A stretch of DNA of 64,000 nucleotides from Meandrina meandrites (GCA_963693305.1 OY855905.1:2632201-2696200); one strand, 5' to 3'; counted from the first letter of the stretch, positions 11,012 through 24,260 are shown. The notes: generated by a model from the letters alone, not told the origin. Made by a program: numbers and translations.

Positions 11012-13751
11012 AGGGCAACTCCGCTTAAGCCCCATTCACAAGAACAAAACATATTTAATTCAACCATTATTATTAAAAGAAAAATCAGTAACATAAAACT
11101 AAAATATTCACTTTTAGATAAGGTTCAAGTGAGTTTTATCTTGTTCTTTCATTTGTGCTAAAGTTGCAGTCGACAAGATTCACAAAGCAGCCACTATAAG
11201 AAAACAATTGTATAGCATGTTCAGCTAAGGCCATTCCCATAAAGGTTTCGTCTCCCATTGCCCTCTCTCTCTCGTGAAAGTAGATCGGTCGGTCGGTCGG
11301 TCGGTCGGTCGGTTGGTCGGTAAAATAAAAAAGTCGAGAAAAGAGATATTGAAAACTAATAAATAAATAATTCCAAGAAAGCTTTGATTACATCTCCCCG
11401 TGACGGTCATTTTCTAAGGAGAGGCTGTCACTCCAAAAGGGTTCGAAGAATTCGTTCTGAGGGCTGATTCAGATGTTAATGAGTCTATGCGATACAAACA
11501 AAGTATAATTAGCGTGGAAACGCCCGAGAAAAGAGGGCAGTTAATGAATTTGAATTTTTTTTTAACTTTTCGAAAAGTTGCGTCGGTCGGGCGATGGAAA
11601 ATGAAACATTCTATGGGGATGGGCTAAATGACTTCTATACGTGTTTAATTAAAAGTTTGTGTGAATGGGGCTAAAATTCAAGTAAATATTATTTTGAAAA
11701 GAAACTTTACTGAGAGGATGTGACAAATTGGATACAAATCAAAGTATGAAGCAGAATTCTGGGATTAAGGAATAATGAAGATATCGGAGTGGAATAAGAG
11801 AATGACCTCATTTGGTATCGAGAATCAGATTCAAATACCGCATTAATTCATCGAGATTTACTAAAAAATAGTCGGACACTGCACAGTGGGGCACACCTGA
11901 TCTAAGTGAATCAACGAAATTGTCTGCAGAACTGGAAATTACTTCAAGGTAAGAGAAAATGTTTCAAGAGGAGCATTCTCCCATACATTACCATTTTGAC
12001 TGCCGCTCGTACCGCGGGCGCAGCCGAAGTATGAAAGGTATTTACTCGCATTTCATTATTCTTAAGTCCAGAGTTCTTGTATTTAATCGTATTAAATGGA
12101 TTAATATCGACTATATTTAATGAGCGGTATTTTCTAGATTAAACTGCCTCATTCCCGAATAGGCTCCGGGTCTAAAAGGAAGAGTTAAATATGAGTCCCC
12201 TCCACCAGGAATTTATTTGTGGTAGAATAATCTTTAGGTATAACGGCTAGATGTATGGCTGCCAAGAACAATGAATAAAAACCCTTGCCTTATGAACACT
12301 GGGGCCGAATAAACTGTTCGAATAAACGCCGGGTCCACAAAACCAAGTTTAAAAAGAGGGGGTCGTTTAATCGAGAAAATACTCTAAGCGCACATACCGG
12401 AATCGACAATATAATTTAAGAACCTAGCCGTAAGTATATTCGAGTCGCATCTCTTACTTCCTTCATTGTTTTGGTGTTCGATGGTCGAGAAACAATGTTC
12501 TCTCCGTAATGTTGTCAACCCAAAACGTGTCATTTCTACAGCTGGGTTTCACCATATGTATTTTCACTAGCTTGGATTTCTACGTCCTTTCAGAGGCAGC
12601 ATTTTCTTTGTTAAACTTATTGGTGAAAGAGAGTTCTTTTCTTACACGTAAATGTCTAATGTACATGCTCTTAAGGGACGTTTTCCACACTGTGCCAAGT
12701 AGTTTTACTTTTAGTATTCTTTGAACAGTAGCTAAAGTAGTTCTTCGTTGACAATATGTGCTCGCGTTCCACGTGAATGTACTTGGACAAAAGAGATCGC
12801 TGTGCAATTTAATATATAAACAGGCGAAATTGTAAAGATTAGAAGGTTACACGAAGGTTACGTCAAAGAGAGCAAATGTGGCTAAATAAACTTATGCTGG
12901 TTCAAACTACAGTTGAAGATTTTCTGTCTTGTAGTTTCAGTTAAATCCGTATGGTCGCTAGGATCGCTAAAGAAAAAGTTCAGCCATCCCAGTGATAAGA
13001 ACACTCATATGTGTACAACAACACTTCAGCGGCGATCGTAGCGACAACGGTAGCTGAGATTTTAAGCCTGGTACACATATGATCGATATGATCACTGGGA
13101 TCGCAGAAAAAAACAGTTCAGCGATCGTGGTGATTGCGATTGCTGATGGGTCTTTGTTTGATTGTTATGATCACTGACCAAGAGAAAAATGTTCGAGAGG
13201 ACCTGGGTCTAGCAATCTCGTTCACGCTATACTAAAATTCAACCAGGAGGCATACTGTCCAATGTATGCCATTTTCCTGTTATCGCTTTTCTTCAACGTA
13301 GAAGACAAAGAAGGATACAAAGAAAACATAGATTTGTGTTCGGAAGATCTTTCAAACGAGGAATCAAAGGGCCCCTTCGGCCACCTAGTGTCACGTCACC
13401 TTGTGGAGTGTAATTCGGATGACGAACTTACGTGAATGACAGTGTTTAATGTGTGTTTAAACACTACGTAGTGTGCGTCACAAGATTTAGCCAATCAGTG
13501 AACTCCATACCTTTCTGTCATGCGCAAGGTGTTAACATTACGTAGATTTCGAAATAAGCACTTCTACAACTGACAAGAACGAACTTTAGTTAACGGCGTT
13601 GGTGTGACCGCAACCTCAGCAGAACTAACTGTACTTTGTAACGGCGTTGGTGTAATCGCAGCTATTATCTCTTAGATTGTTTATTATTGTAATAAAGTTG
13701 ACAGGCTAAACGCGACTCTTGTCTGTCGAATATCAGCTGTACCTTTGACCT
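11012..13751. other. 3' flank of copy 1, shared with copy 2
   Basis: No gene seen. The stretch aligns with 47458-50100. A candidate polyadenylation signal AATAAA sits at 11358-11363, with a counterpart at 47778. GATCG-rich inverted motifs around 12955-13200 look like an old small transposon but have no clear ends. Confidence 0.5.
11282..11322. repeat. (TCGG)n microsatellite
   Basis: About nine near-perfect TCGG units in copy 1. The orthologous position in copy 2 (about 47713-47730) has only about three, so the tract has changed length since the duplication. Confidence 0.9.
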
Positions 13752-13762
13752 TTATAGTTCAG

Positions 13763-13954
13763 ATATGTCCAGGATTGAACGCTAATGAGATGCAAGCTCT
13801 TTATAATAAGCATCACAAAGTGTCCTCACTGATTAAAGTTCACCTAAGCACACATAATTCCGTCAAATATGAAGTAGTATGAAAATGGTCAATAACACAG
13901 TCATATATGAAGCACTTGCTGAACAATACCTCCGTTCAATCCTGGACATAAGTG
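13763..13954. mobile_element. 192-bp MITE with matched target duplication
   Basis: Terminal inverted repeats share TATGTCCAGGATTGAACG (left end, and reverse-complemented at the right end). The 11-bp sequence TTATAGTTCAG lies directly on both sides (13752-13762 and 13955-13965). Copy 2 has a single TTATAGTCCAG at the same place (about 50102), which is the empty site. No coding capacity. Confidence 0.88.
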
Positions 13955-13965
13955 TTATAGTTCAG

Positions 13966-14699
13966 CTCTAAAGAGCATATCTTTCAATGATCTTCCCCGC
14001 ATTCTATAAGAAATAAAGGAAAGAACGATATCCTTGAATATTCTTCTCAGCAAAAGTTGCTTTTCTGTAATATGCCATTTGCTCATTAGAACATTCTTCA
14101 CATTAGGCACGGAAATATTCTCTTTTGCGTTTCGTTTTCTTTTTGTAAGGCAGACATTCTTTCCTCAAACTTTACCTCGGAGATGGTTTTATTCTCCGGT
14201 TATCTGGATAACCCCTGGCACGTAGTCTTAAGTTTGTTTAAACAGTTTTGTATTTTCCTCAAATAAACTCTTTGAATAATTTGATCTGAGATGTCTCAAG
14301 GCTTCTCCTTCCACGCCACAGAAAAATCGCAGATTTTTGGTCTGAACTATTCTGAAATTACTGATGGGGCAACTTAACCAATGAAAAACACTATCTTTGA
14401 TCAATAACCTTAATTTGCAGAGCAAAATCAAACCACGGCTATAAAGATGGATTTTCTTTTTAAGCGATGACGTCATTTTATGACGTCATCGGTTAATGCT
14501 GTAAAGCGAAAAAGCGATGGAATTTATGGAATTTTTGGTGTTACGGTGTGACGATTACTCCCTGAATTGAACCGAAGAGCATTGGGAACTAGGTGCATGG
14601 TTTGTGTTCTTGTTGTATTCGTCGTGCGAGTGGACGGGATCTGTTGTCTGCTGCAATCGACCGATCTTTCTAGAACCGAATAGAATTTGGAACTAACTA
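13966..14699. other. Non-coding flank
   Basis: No gene seen. The part at 14037-14225 matches 51481-51665 downstream of copy 2. The rest is not matched in the window. Confidence 0.4.
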
Positions 14700-15311
14700 C
14701 AGGGATAAACGTCAGTAGAAAAGAATTCAAGTAAAACTCAACAAGAAATCACGGCGTAGAACTCAAAGCAAAATACTCCCGGGCAGTTAGAAAGGACCGA
14801 TTCTATGTATAAACGAAAGACACAAATTATATTTGATGTGTTTTATTAGATTTAGTAAACAGAAATCTTTACATTTTTTAAAAGAAAAAGGCTAAACATT
14901 TTCAAGACAGCGTTTGACCTTGTATCTTATGTCGTCAGTATCGGATGTCGCGCTACAAGATAACACAGCTTTTGTCAAAGAGTCATTCAACACAGAAGTT
15001 GTTCAGGAATAAACGTCAGTAGAAAAGAAATCAAGTTTAACTCAACAAGAAAGCACTGCGTAGAACTTAAAGCAAAATACTCCCGGGCAGTTAGAAAGGA
15101 CTAATTCTAAGTATAAGTGAAAGAGACTAATTATATTTGATGTGTTTTATAAGATTTAGTAAACAGAAATCTTTATTCTTTTTTTAAAAACAAAAGGGCT
15201 CAACAATTTCAAGACAGCGTTTGACCTTGTATCATATGTCGTCAGTATCAGATATCTCCCTGCAACATAACGCAACTTTTGTCGAACAATCATTCAACAC
15301 AGAAGTTGTCA
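14700..15311. repeat. Two-unit tandem repeat of about 305 bp
   Basis: Units 14700-15004 and 15005-15311 share long identical runs, for example AAAATACTCCCGGGCAGTTA and the segment around GACAGCGTTTGACCTTGTAT. Divergence looks like roughly 10-15%. It is absent from the copy 2 flank, so it either arose after the duplication or was lost there. Confidence 0.85.
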
Positions 15312-16410
15312 GCTATTTTTATTAACTTTCTTGAAATTTTCTGTCAAATTTCCTGAAAATTCTTAAAGACCCCTTGTGAAACGTCATCGCTTCTGCATGC
15401 ATTGCGTGCCGTTTATTTAAAAGAAAGCGCGGAAACACTTTAGCCTTAATTTTTCAAGATGTAATCCATTTCCATCCTAGCCATCAGCGGCCAGAGATAG
15501 TTGTTAGCAGTTTGCTCTATTATAGCAGAACAATAGAAATGGGCCATTATTTTTAGATTTCCTTCGACACAAATATATATTTTGGCTGTTCAAAACTCTG
15601 TTTAAATCTGTGACAAAGCCCCTTTGATAGATTCTTTTTTTGACCACTGTGGCAAGAAGAAAAATGCGTGCACTGGAAAGCTTCTGTCGGTTTGATGTGC
15701 ATGCGCACATCAAGAATAGATTAGTTCCTAAATTTCTCACCCTATAATAAAGGTGACAGGCCAACACGACTCCTACGTTCGTGGCATTTGTACATTGGCC
15801 GTATTGTGTTCGGTCTTTCGACCTTTAACCTTCTCACTTGTTTCTGAAGGGCACTATGTTGTATCATTTGGAGGCACTTTTAGTTGAGTAGAGCAGTAAG
15901 ACTGTGATTTAGCAAATGTCAAGAGGTTTATATTTAGGTCTGCACAGCTTCCTGTTTGTAAAGTTTGACACCTCAAGCTCTATAATTTGCCACACGTTTC
16001 GCTAATGCGGTTTATTTTGGCTCATTTCTATTTGCAAGATATGCTTTAAGCTCTCAAAGTGTTCACTCTGGAAGGACAAGGACTGAAATATTCCGTGAAA
16101 ATGTCGATTGCGTGCATTTATATTTGCGATGCCGGGCCCGCCTTTTTCATTAATACTGTTGCAAGATGTATTGATCTTATCACAGATGACATATTTGTCT
16201 TTGTCCGGCCTCCCCAGAGACTGTTGTATCTTTATTTTGAGAAAGCTAGAAGTTGGTTCTAGAGAGACATTCTCTGTTGTAACGGTTATGCTTCTTGCAT
16301 CAATTTGATCGAGCGTTTGTCTCTTGAGCTCGATGTTTAAGTTTTACCTCACTTGTTCGTTGTGTTACGTTCACCCAGCATGGCTGTCGTGACGTCAGCT
16401 ACAAACCAGC
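15312..16410. other. Intergenic, no gene seen
   Basis: AT-rich sequence with short open frames only. The part at 15530-15640 still matches 51690-51800, which marks about the far end of the paralogous segment. Nothing recognisable follows up to the repeat array. Confidence 0.4.
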
Positions 16411-19400
16411 AATAAAGCCAAAACTTGCAGGTTTATCATGATTTGCATTCCCAGTTGCTGTTCTACCTTCTAACAATCTATAAAAGCACAACGTCAACTT
16501 TTGTAAATTCTTTTTTGCTACTTCTCGCAATGAAATGATTTCAAAATCTTTCTAATATCCTTATAAAATACCCTAAAATTTACAGAGGGTGTCCGATTGT
16601 CCAACTGGACACTTCAATTGGTTGCCAGACGTACCTAACTTGTGGAACTCTCGAGATTTAAGCCATTCTTTTTACACAAAATATCTTAAAAATATCTTTC
16701 TATTCTTTCTTTAAAATGCACTCATATACAAAGAGGATTTCCTCATTAATTCCAGAAAAGGCCAGTACATTTTACCATCTGTCGCCAAATAAAATGACTA
16801 AAACCAAAAAAATTTCTTACTTTTCAGTGAATTATTGATAAGTCAATATGTTGATAGCCTGTGACTTTCAAAAAGCTTGTATTGATCGTTTGCCATTCGT
16901 GCTACAAAGAAGTCCCGATTCTGCCTTGTGTGTTCATTAGAAGGTCTTATTTCTATCTCAAGATATGTTAAAATAACCCTGTACAAGTGTTGCTTCTTGG
17001 AACAGTCCTCAAATATTCGATAACCAATGATTCAGAAAAAAATAATTGTTTATGAAAGCCGATGCCTTCGTTTAGAAAGAAAATATTGTTCGAACTTAGC
17101 TTAGCAGTCCAATTTTACAATACTAGTTTTTATTCGATGGCTATAAATAGCATTACAACTCATCAAAGTGCCAATCCAATTAGGTATCTCTGATTAAGCA
17201 TCACTTTATTTCAAGGATTTAAAAACTTTGATATTATCTTTTATTATCAATAATTTCACGGTTAAGCGGTGGTACAGGAAACTGATCATTTTACGCCTCC
17301 TTTCAATTGCTGCTGCTGTTTATTACTCTTGATAGTTACAAACATTGCTTATCACACTGTCTTACGTAGTTATGACCAGAACCGAAATATTGTATGGTAA
17401 TTTGTTTATCTTGTAATAAAGCCAAAACTTGGTTTATCATGATTTCCATTCCCAGTTTGGTCTTCTACCTTCTAACAATTTCTAAAAGTACACGTGAACT
17501 TTGCAAATTCTTTTTTTATTGTTTCTCGCAATGAAATGACTGTAAAATTTTTCTAATTTACTTACAAAAATAAACTAAAATTTACATATGGTGCCCGATT
17601 GTCCAACTGGACATTTCAATTGGTTGCCTGGCGTACATAACTTGTGGAACTCTCGAGATGTAAGCCCTTCGTTTTTCACAAAAAATATCTTACAAATCTC
17701 TACCTATTCTTGCTTTAAAATGCACACATACACAAAGAGGATTCCGTCATAAAGTCCAGAAAAAGGCCAGTACATTTTACCATCTAGCGCCAAACAAAAT
17801 GACCAAAAATTAGAAAAATCCTTACTTTTTTGGTGAATAATTGATAAGTCAATATGTTAATAGCCTGTGACTTTCAAAAAGCTTGTATTGATCGTTTGCA
17901 AATCGTGCTACAAAGAAGTCCCGATTCTACCTTGTCTGCTCATTAGAGGTTCTTATTTGTATCTCAAGGTATGTTAAAATAACCATGTACAAATGTTGCT
18001 CTTTGGAACGATGATTCAGAATAAAATAACTGTTTTTAAAAGCCGATGCCTTCGTTTAGAAAAAATATTTTGTTCGAACTTGCCTTAACAGTCCACTTTT
18101 ACAATACTGGTTTTTATTCGATGGCTGTAAATAGCATTGCAACTCATCAAAGTGTGAGTCCAACTGGTAATCTCTGACTAAACATCACTTTATTTCAATG
18201 ATCTAAAAACTATGATATTATCTTTTATTATCAATCATTTTACGGTTAAGCGGTGGTACAGGAAACTGATCATTTTACGCCTTCTTTCAATTGCTGCTCC
18301 TGTTTATCATTCTAGATACTTACAAACATTGCTTATCACACTGTCTTACGTAATTATGACTAGAACCGAAATATTGTATAGTAAATTGTTTATCTTGTAA
18401 TTCTTGGGTTGCAACCACGTGACAAGGCGGCCATGTTGGTGGACAAATCTTTCTTATATCCTTATAAAATACACTAAAATTTACAGAGGGTGCCCGATTG
18501 TCCAACTACACACTTCAATTGGCTGCCTGACGTACATAGCTAGTGGAACTCTCGAGATCGAAGCCTTTCTTTAATCACAAAAATATCTTTAAAATCTCTG
18601 CATATTCTTGCTTGAAAATGCACTCACATCCAAAGAGGATTTCACCAATCCAGTGAAAGGTCATTAAATTTTACCATATATCGCTAAAGAAAATGACTGA
18701 TAACTAAAATTCCTTACTTTTCCAGTGAATTATTGATAAACCAATATGTTAATAGCCTGTGACTTCTAAAAAACTTGTATTGATCGTTTGCCATTCGTCC
18801 TACAAAGACGTAATGGTTCTGTCCTGCAAAATTCATTAGAAGTTCTTATCTGTATCTCAAGGTATGTAAAAATAAGCATGTACACGGGTTGATATGAGGG
18901 ACATTGTCCACAACTATTCTGAAAGCCGAAAGCTTTTTTAAGAAAAAAATATAGTTCGCTTGAACTTACCTCGGCAATTTATTTTTACATCACACGTTTT
19001 TATTCGATGACTATAAATACCATAACAATTCGTATAGGCGCTTCAATCCAATAAGTAATCTCTGACTGAGCGTCACTTTATTTCAAGGATTTAAAAACTT
19101 TGATATGATTTCCATTCCCGGTTTGGTTTTCTTTCTTCTGCAAAATTATTAAATGCGTTAACTCTTGCAAATTTATTTAATTACCTTCCACAATAAATCA
19201 TTGTAAAATCTTTCTAATACCCTTATAAGGTCTTATAAAATACCCTAAAATTTACAGCGGGTGCCCCTATTGTCGAATTGTACACTTCGATTGGTTACCT
19301 GACGTACATAGCTTGTGGTACTCTCCAGATTTCAGCCCTTCTTTATTCACTAAGATATCTTAAAAAAGTTCTATGTATTCTTGCTAGAATATGCACTCAA

Positions 19401-19915
19401 ATGATCATATCCAAACAAGATTTCGCCAATCAAGGAAAAGGCCAGTAAATTTTACCATCTATCCACAAGTAAAATAACTGAAAACTAACTTTCTACCCTT
19501 TTGTGAATTATTTATCACTCAGTTAATTAACAGCTTGTTCTTTTGTAAAACCTTTATTGATAGTTTACCATTCAAGGTACACAGAAGTGACGATACTACT
19601 TTGTGTGTTCATTAGAAGTTCTCATTTCTATCTCAAGGTATGTAAAAATAGCGATGTACAATTAATGATATGGGGACCAGTCCCCAAATATTCGATAGCC
19701 AACGTTTCAGACATTGTTTCTTTATGAAAGCCTATGAATTTGTTAAGGAAAGAATATATTTTGCTTGAACTTAGCTCGGCAGTTTATTTTCACATTACCT
19801 GTTGTTTCTATTTGATGGCACACTACAACTTACAACTGATAGAATTTTCAATCCAATTAGCAATCTCTAAATAAGCGTAAACTTTATTTCAAGGATTAAA
19901 ACCTTTGATAATCTT
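16411..19915. repeat. Tandem array of four diverged repeats of about 0.7-1.0 kb
   Basis: Units: 16411-17414, 17415-18400, about 18446-19104 (5' part missing) and about 19105-19915. Each has the marker TGCCCGATTGTCCAACT or a close variant (about 16588, 17593, 18492, 19261), then CTTGTGGAACTCTCGAGAT and a GTGACTTTCAAAAAGCTTGT-like segment. A 40-bp foreign stretch (18401-18445) separates units 2 and 3. Divergence rises from left to right. No coding capacity is conserved between units. Confidence 0.88.
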
Positions 19916-20700
19916 TTGGAAGCGCTCGCAAACTCAAGCCTTGACAGACTTCTTAGGCCCTATTTAGCCGTCTAACCTATTTCGTATCCAGCATCTACGG
20001 AAAACGAGCAAAGCTTTTAATTTATTTGCTTTAGCTCGTTTGAAACGAAAGTTTCTCTAGATGCGTATACTGCAATAAATTTAGCAACCCTCTTTGCCAA
20101 ATATTCTATTTAAATTTTCGTTCTATCCATTTTTATGATACGTTTAGGTAAACTACAAATAAGATCAACCTTTTCCCTTTCAGTTTTCGATGAAATCTTC
20201 TTAATGCCTACCGTAGTGTTGAGTGTAAAGAGATTATTGCTTCAGTAGTAGAGGCATTCTTACCCTATGGTATTTTTAGAAGAGAGTTCAAAATTAAGAA
20301 TTACGGAGGGTTAACTAGTTTCGAAGATTTTTGGTTTGCTTTAAGTCATCAGATGCTTGTAAAATCGGTTGATATAAACGGTTCATATAGCTTAAACTGC
20401 TCACTTTGTTTTAAATAAGGATGACTCAGTCAACAGCAAAAATCCGCTGCCGTTTGATCGTGCACGGAGAATCTTATGTCTTGGCGGTGTGCTCAGTTAC
20501 AAATGGAACGCGCATCTTGGGTCGTAAATTAAATATATGTTGCTGAGCCAATTTTAACCAGCTATATATCCCTCTCAGTTTATACTTATGAAAATTGAAT
20601 GCCTTGTAAACGCGCCTATTTCCACAGCAGTCGTGTTATTTGTACAAAGCATATGAATTTTACCACTGATCGCTAGAAAGTGATTTAAAAATTCTTCTTC
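19916..20700. other. Intergenic, no gene seen
   Basis: AT-rich sequence without a convincing open frame, splice pair or repeat. Confidence 0.35.
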
Positions 20701-20714
20701 ACTTCGTTTTAAAC

Positions 20715-21090
20715 TGTTGACAAATTTTTAAAATGGTCCTCGATTGAACCAATTCTATTAGTTTCTTGAAGCGTTCATGTTGTGGTACTTTCGAGAGTAA
20801 ATCAGCCGTTGTTTACCAGTGAAAGAATTGAACCCTATACATTCAATAGAAAAGCCAAGGACATTTCTGTAAAATTTGTATATTCTTTACAAACTCTCCA
20901 AAATACGTCTATTTGACAAGCGATTTCCCTAAAAAATATTATTGTTAAGTCTCCCTATTTTCCTTGTACGAAACAATTATAACATTTTGGAGATTGTTCC
21001 ATTGTCCCAGTTGCAACGTCGAGTAGCCACCTGAATTGCACAGCTTCAGGTACTCTTGAGATGTCGACCGTGAATTCTAGTGAAATATTT
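20715..21090. repeat. Degenerate outliers of the 16.4-19.9 kb repeat family
   Basis: Two segments (about 20730-20830 and 20975-21090) keep the pattern TTGTCC-CAGTTG...CTTCAGGTACTCTTGAGAT, recalling the array marker with its ACTCTCGAGAT core. Similarity is by eye and weak. Confidence 0.4.
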
Positions 21091-21574
21091 GAACCTATTA
21101 CTGGCTACAGAAAAGAAAACAAATCTGGAAAAGGCCTGTACAGTCCTTGCAATTGATGAGTTCTAAAAATGCCCCAAAAATACTTGAAATACTTGAAAAG
21201 TCGGCAAATTTCATCACTTCATGAAATGATTGCAAAAGGGTCCTTATTCCCTCGTAAATTGATTATAAGCTACCAGAAATTCGTGGAGTGCTTGTGGTAA
21301 TCTCATGATTACTTCACCTGATCGTTAACAATAGAGTGGAAAAGCGGAACCCACTACAGGATAAATAATGATTATTTTTTTCTTGGCTCGTGAGCGGGCG
21401 GAATTCTCCAAATCCTGCAATCTGATTGGTTCCGGGAGCGGGCGGAAATTTTCGATCTTGCCCGCTCACGGAGCGATTCCGCCCGGCTAGCTCGCTGTGT
21501 TTTCATTTCGCGGCGAGACGAACGAACTCATGAAAGTTTTGCTGTCCAAAATTAATGTAGTTGTTTACCAGCCG

Positions 21575-21930
21575 TTTTAAATATGAAAGGAAACGTAAGC
21601 AGTGGAATTAAAGGCCTTGAAGTTTACCAAAAGGCGAGTATTCATTCTCTTTATCGACAAAATCAAATTGTTCAAGTTCTATGGCGGTAGTTTGTCGATC
21701 GTTGTTTGTGCATTCGCACTGATATTCATGCCAAGTTGCGCTTACCTATAGCTACAAGTCGCCGGCTTACATTCCTGATTGATTCTTTCAAAAGCTAAAT
21801 TAGTAACGGAATAAAAGGCCTTGAAGTTCTCCAATAGGCGGGTATTCTTTGTATTTATTGGCAAAACAAGTTATAGTTTTAGAGCCGTACTTTTTCGATC
21901 GTTGTTGTGCATTCGCACTGGTTTTCACGC
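21575..21930. repeat. Two-unit local repeat of about 200 bp
   Basis: AAAGGCCTTGAAGTT...AGGCG.GTATTC...TCGATCGTTG...GTGCATTCGCACTG occurs at about 21608-21735 and again at about 21811-21930. A GC-rich palindromic stretch (GAGCGGGCGGAA and its inverse, 21390-21480) lies just upstream. Confidence 0.7.
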
Positions 21931-22416
21931 AGTAATGCGGTTTACTGCAAGTCACTGGTTTACAGACTCGATTTATCCTTTCAGACGCTTTGCCTTTCTG
22001 CTACTTTTCGCCAAAACCGAATACTACTTATCACCATTCAAGAAAATGAGATGTCTTGATAAAAAACGGTCAAATAAATTCTTGCAAAATTGTGCCGTGT
22101 GCAGGCGACCAAACTACACATTCAGTTCAGCTTCATTCAATTTCACTTGACTCGAGATTATTTTATGCTCTCTTTTGCTGCTACATTGTGCTTCTTTTTT
22201 ATTATTAAAGTTACTTTTCTCTTTTTTTCTGATGACCTTTTCCGTGAGTACTGTTCACTTTAGCAAATTTATTTTGTTTGGCGGTAAACAAATCATTCTT
22301 CACTCTTGCCGTAGCTTAGCGATCGATTCAACATTGGATGCGCGCGTAAAATACAATTACATTTTGCAAGACGATCTTTTCAGTTCTTTTTTTAACCGAG
22401 TTAGAAAAAAATAAAT

Positions 22417-22567
22417 AAGTTATTTACCAGCTTTGGGTCGGTCCGTATCGTGAAAAACTGTGACCTCGGCCTTGAAAATGCTGCCCTCGGCCTGCGGCCT
22501 CGGGCAGCATTTTCAAGACCTCGGTCACAGTTTTTCACGATACGGACCTCCCAGCCGGTAAATAACA
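22417..22567. mobile_element. Palindromic fold-back element
   Basis: Near-perfect inverted arms, about 22417-22490 and 22499-22567, around the short GC-rich centre CGGCCTGCGGCC. The outer ends read GTTATTTACC and its complement GGTAAATAAC. The whole could form one long hairpin. Confidence 0.85.
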
Positions 22568-24014
22568 TATATATATTGTCCTCGGAGTTCTATTAACCGT
22601 GAAACCTTGTACTTGCGTAGAGTGTTCCTTCGCTTTGAGTCGTAGTCGATACCGAGCATTTTACTAAGCCTCTCTCTTTGACAGCGGATTCGAAGGTAAT
22701 TCTTTTTTTCCCAGGTATCTCGCCATGATTTAAAAAATATTTACGACATATTTGCACAAACGAAAAAAGGGTACCACGAAAGGCAATATTTTCAACTTAA
22801 TTTCGCCTACACGTTTTACTACGCTATTTTGGAGGGCCTCTACGTGGGTGGTAAAAAGTGATCCATCACGGATAAGCCCTCGAATTAACGTGCGCGGCAG
22901 GCAAAGCAGGAATCCTGTATTTTAGAGTCCCGCCTCCCCGTTAGGTTTGCCATATAGTAAAATCGTTCGGTATCAGGAAAAGATTCTGATCTTGGTGGCT
23001 ATATGAGTCAATATTTTCAATAATGTTTTATGCACGCTGAGAGAAATTTTAGAAATAATTTAACCGAACCTTGAAATCCCGCATGAGCCTACTTGAAATT
23101 TCTAACAACATTCCATGGTCCAACAACTTGAAGGCAGCAGCCCCTGTAAAAGTTTGATTCCGCAAAAAAGCCTAGAAACAACTTTTCGAAGACAAATAAT
23201 AAATTAAAAATAGTAACAGTGAGGAAGAATTTATTGCTAGATTTTTCAATGTGTCAAACTCTTTAAGGGACAAAACAAAGTCTCATACAATCTCTATAGA
23301 AATAGGAAGAGACATGCGATGGAGAACCAAACTGAGAAACGAGCCTGTGCAGTCTTTGTAAATGACGAGTTGTACAAATGCGCCAAAGGTGTTGTGCGAA
23401 TTTTCGAAAAATGTGTAAAGTCAGCAAGTTTCATCACTTCATGATAACTTAGTAATGATTGCAAAAGGGTCCTTGTTTCTTCGTAAACTGTTTATAAAGT
23501 ACCAATAATGCGTGAAGTACTTGCGACAACCTCAAGATAACTTCACCTGTTGGTTTAACAGTTTCCTTTACGCGGGGAGTAGTAGTATTCCTTAGTCGCT
23601 TCATGCAACAGCAACCGGAGATAAGCACGGCACAGATGAGCCACAGATTCGTTGAAGTGGAACAGACATTAACCTTAACTTTCTGTTTGCGTGGCGTTCG
23701 AGCAGGATGCTTTTGTTTCTTCGTTTTGAGTCGTAGGCGATAACGAGAGTTTTATTGAGCCTTTCTCTTTAACAGGGGATTCGAAGGCAATTCTGTCTTT
23801 ACCAGGTGCCTCGTCATTCTTTTAAAAGGTGTTTACGACATATCTCAAAAGAGGAAATATGTTACTTAGAAAACAAATGTTTTCAACCTTATTTCGGTTA
23901 CAATTTTTAGTTTCCCGCCATTTTGGCGGGCGACTAGTCGGGCGGCAACAGGTCATCCATCACGCACGCATGAGCTCTCGAATTAATGCATGCCCCTAGG
24001 CAAAGTGAGAATAG

Positions 24015-24260
24015 TTGTGGGAGTGGAGGCTAAACAATAGAAATCGTGTGGTGGCGGTGGAGGAAGATAAACAATACATGGAGGTGGATTAAACGATAGA
24101 AATGTTGTGGGGGTGGAAGTGGTTAAATAATAGAAATGTTGTGGGGGTGGGGATGGTTAAATAATAGAAAAGCTGTGGGGTGGGGGTGGTTAAATAATAT
24201 AAATGTCGTGGGGTGGGGGTTGTTAAGAAACAGAAATATTGTGGTTGTGGAGGTGGCAGA
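24015..24260. repeat. Minisatellite of about 42 bp, five to six units
   Basis: Imperfect units of the form GTGGGGGTGG-nnn-GGTTAAATAATAGAAATGTT. It sits inside the second copy of the 21.1-24.8 kb duplication and has no counterpart in the first. The open frames across it are a by-product of the period. Confidence 0.88.

Noticed and set aside
13000..13200. GATCG-rich inverted motifs as a second MITE
   Set aside because: Present in both copies, so there is no empty site, and the ends could not be defined.
16059..16308. Two overlapping frames as a small membrane protein
   Set aside because: No repeat of the frame elsewhere, no splice context and ordinary AT-rich composition.
16411..19915. CRISPR-like or phage-type repeat array
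   Set aside because: Units are near 1 kb with no short regular repeat and spacer pattern, and the context is a eukaryotic nuclear genome.
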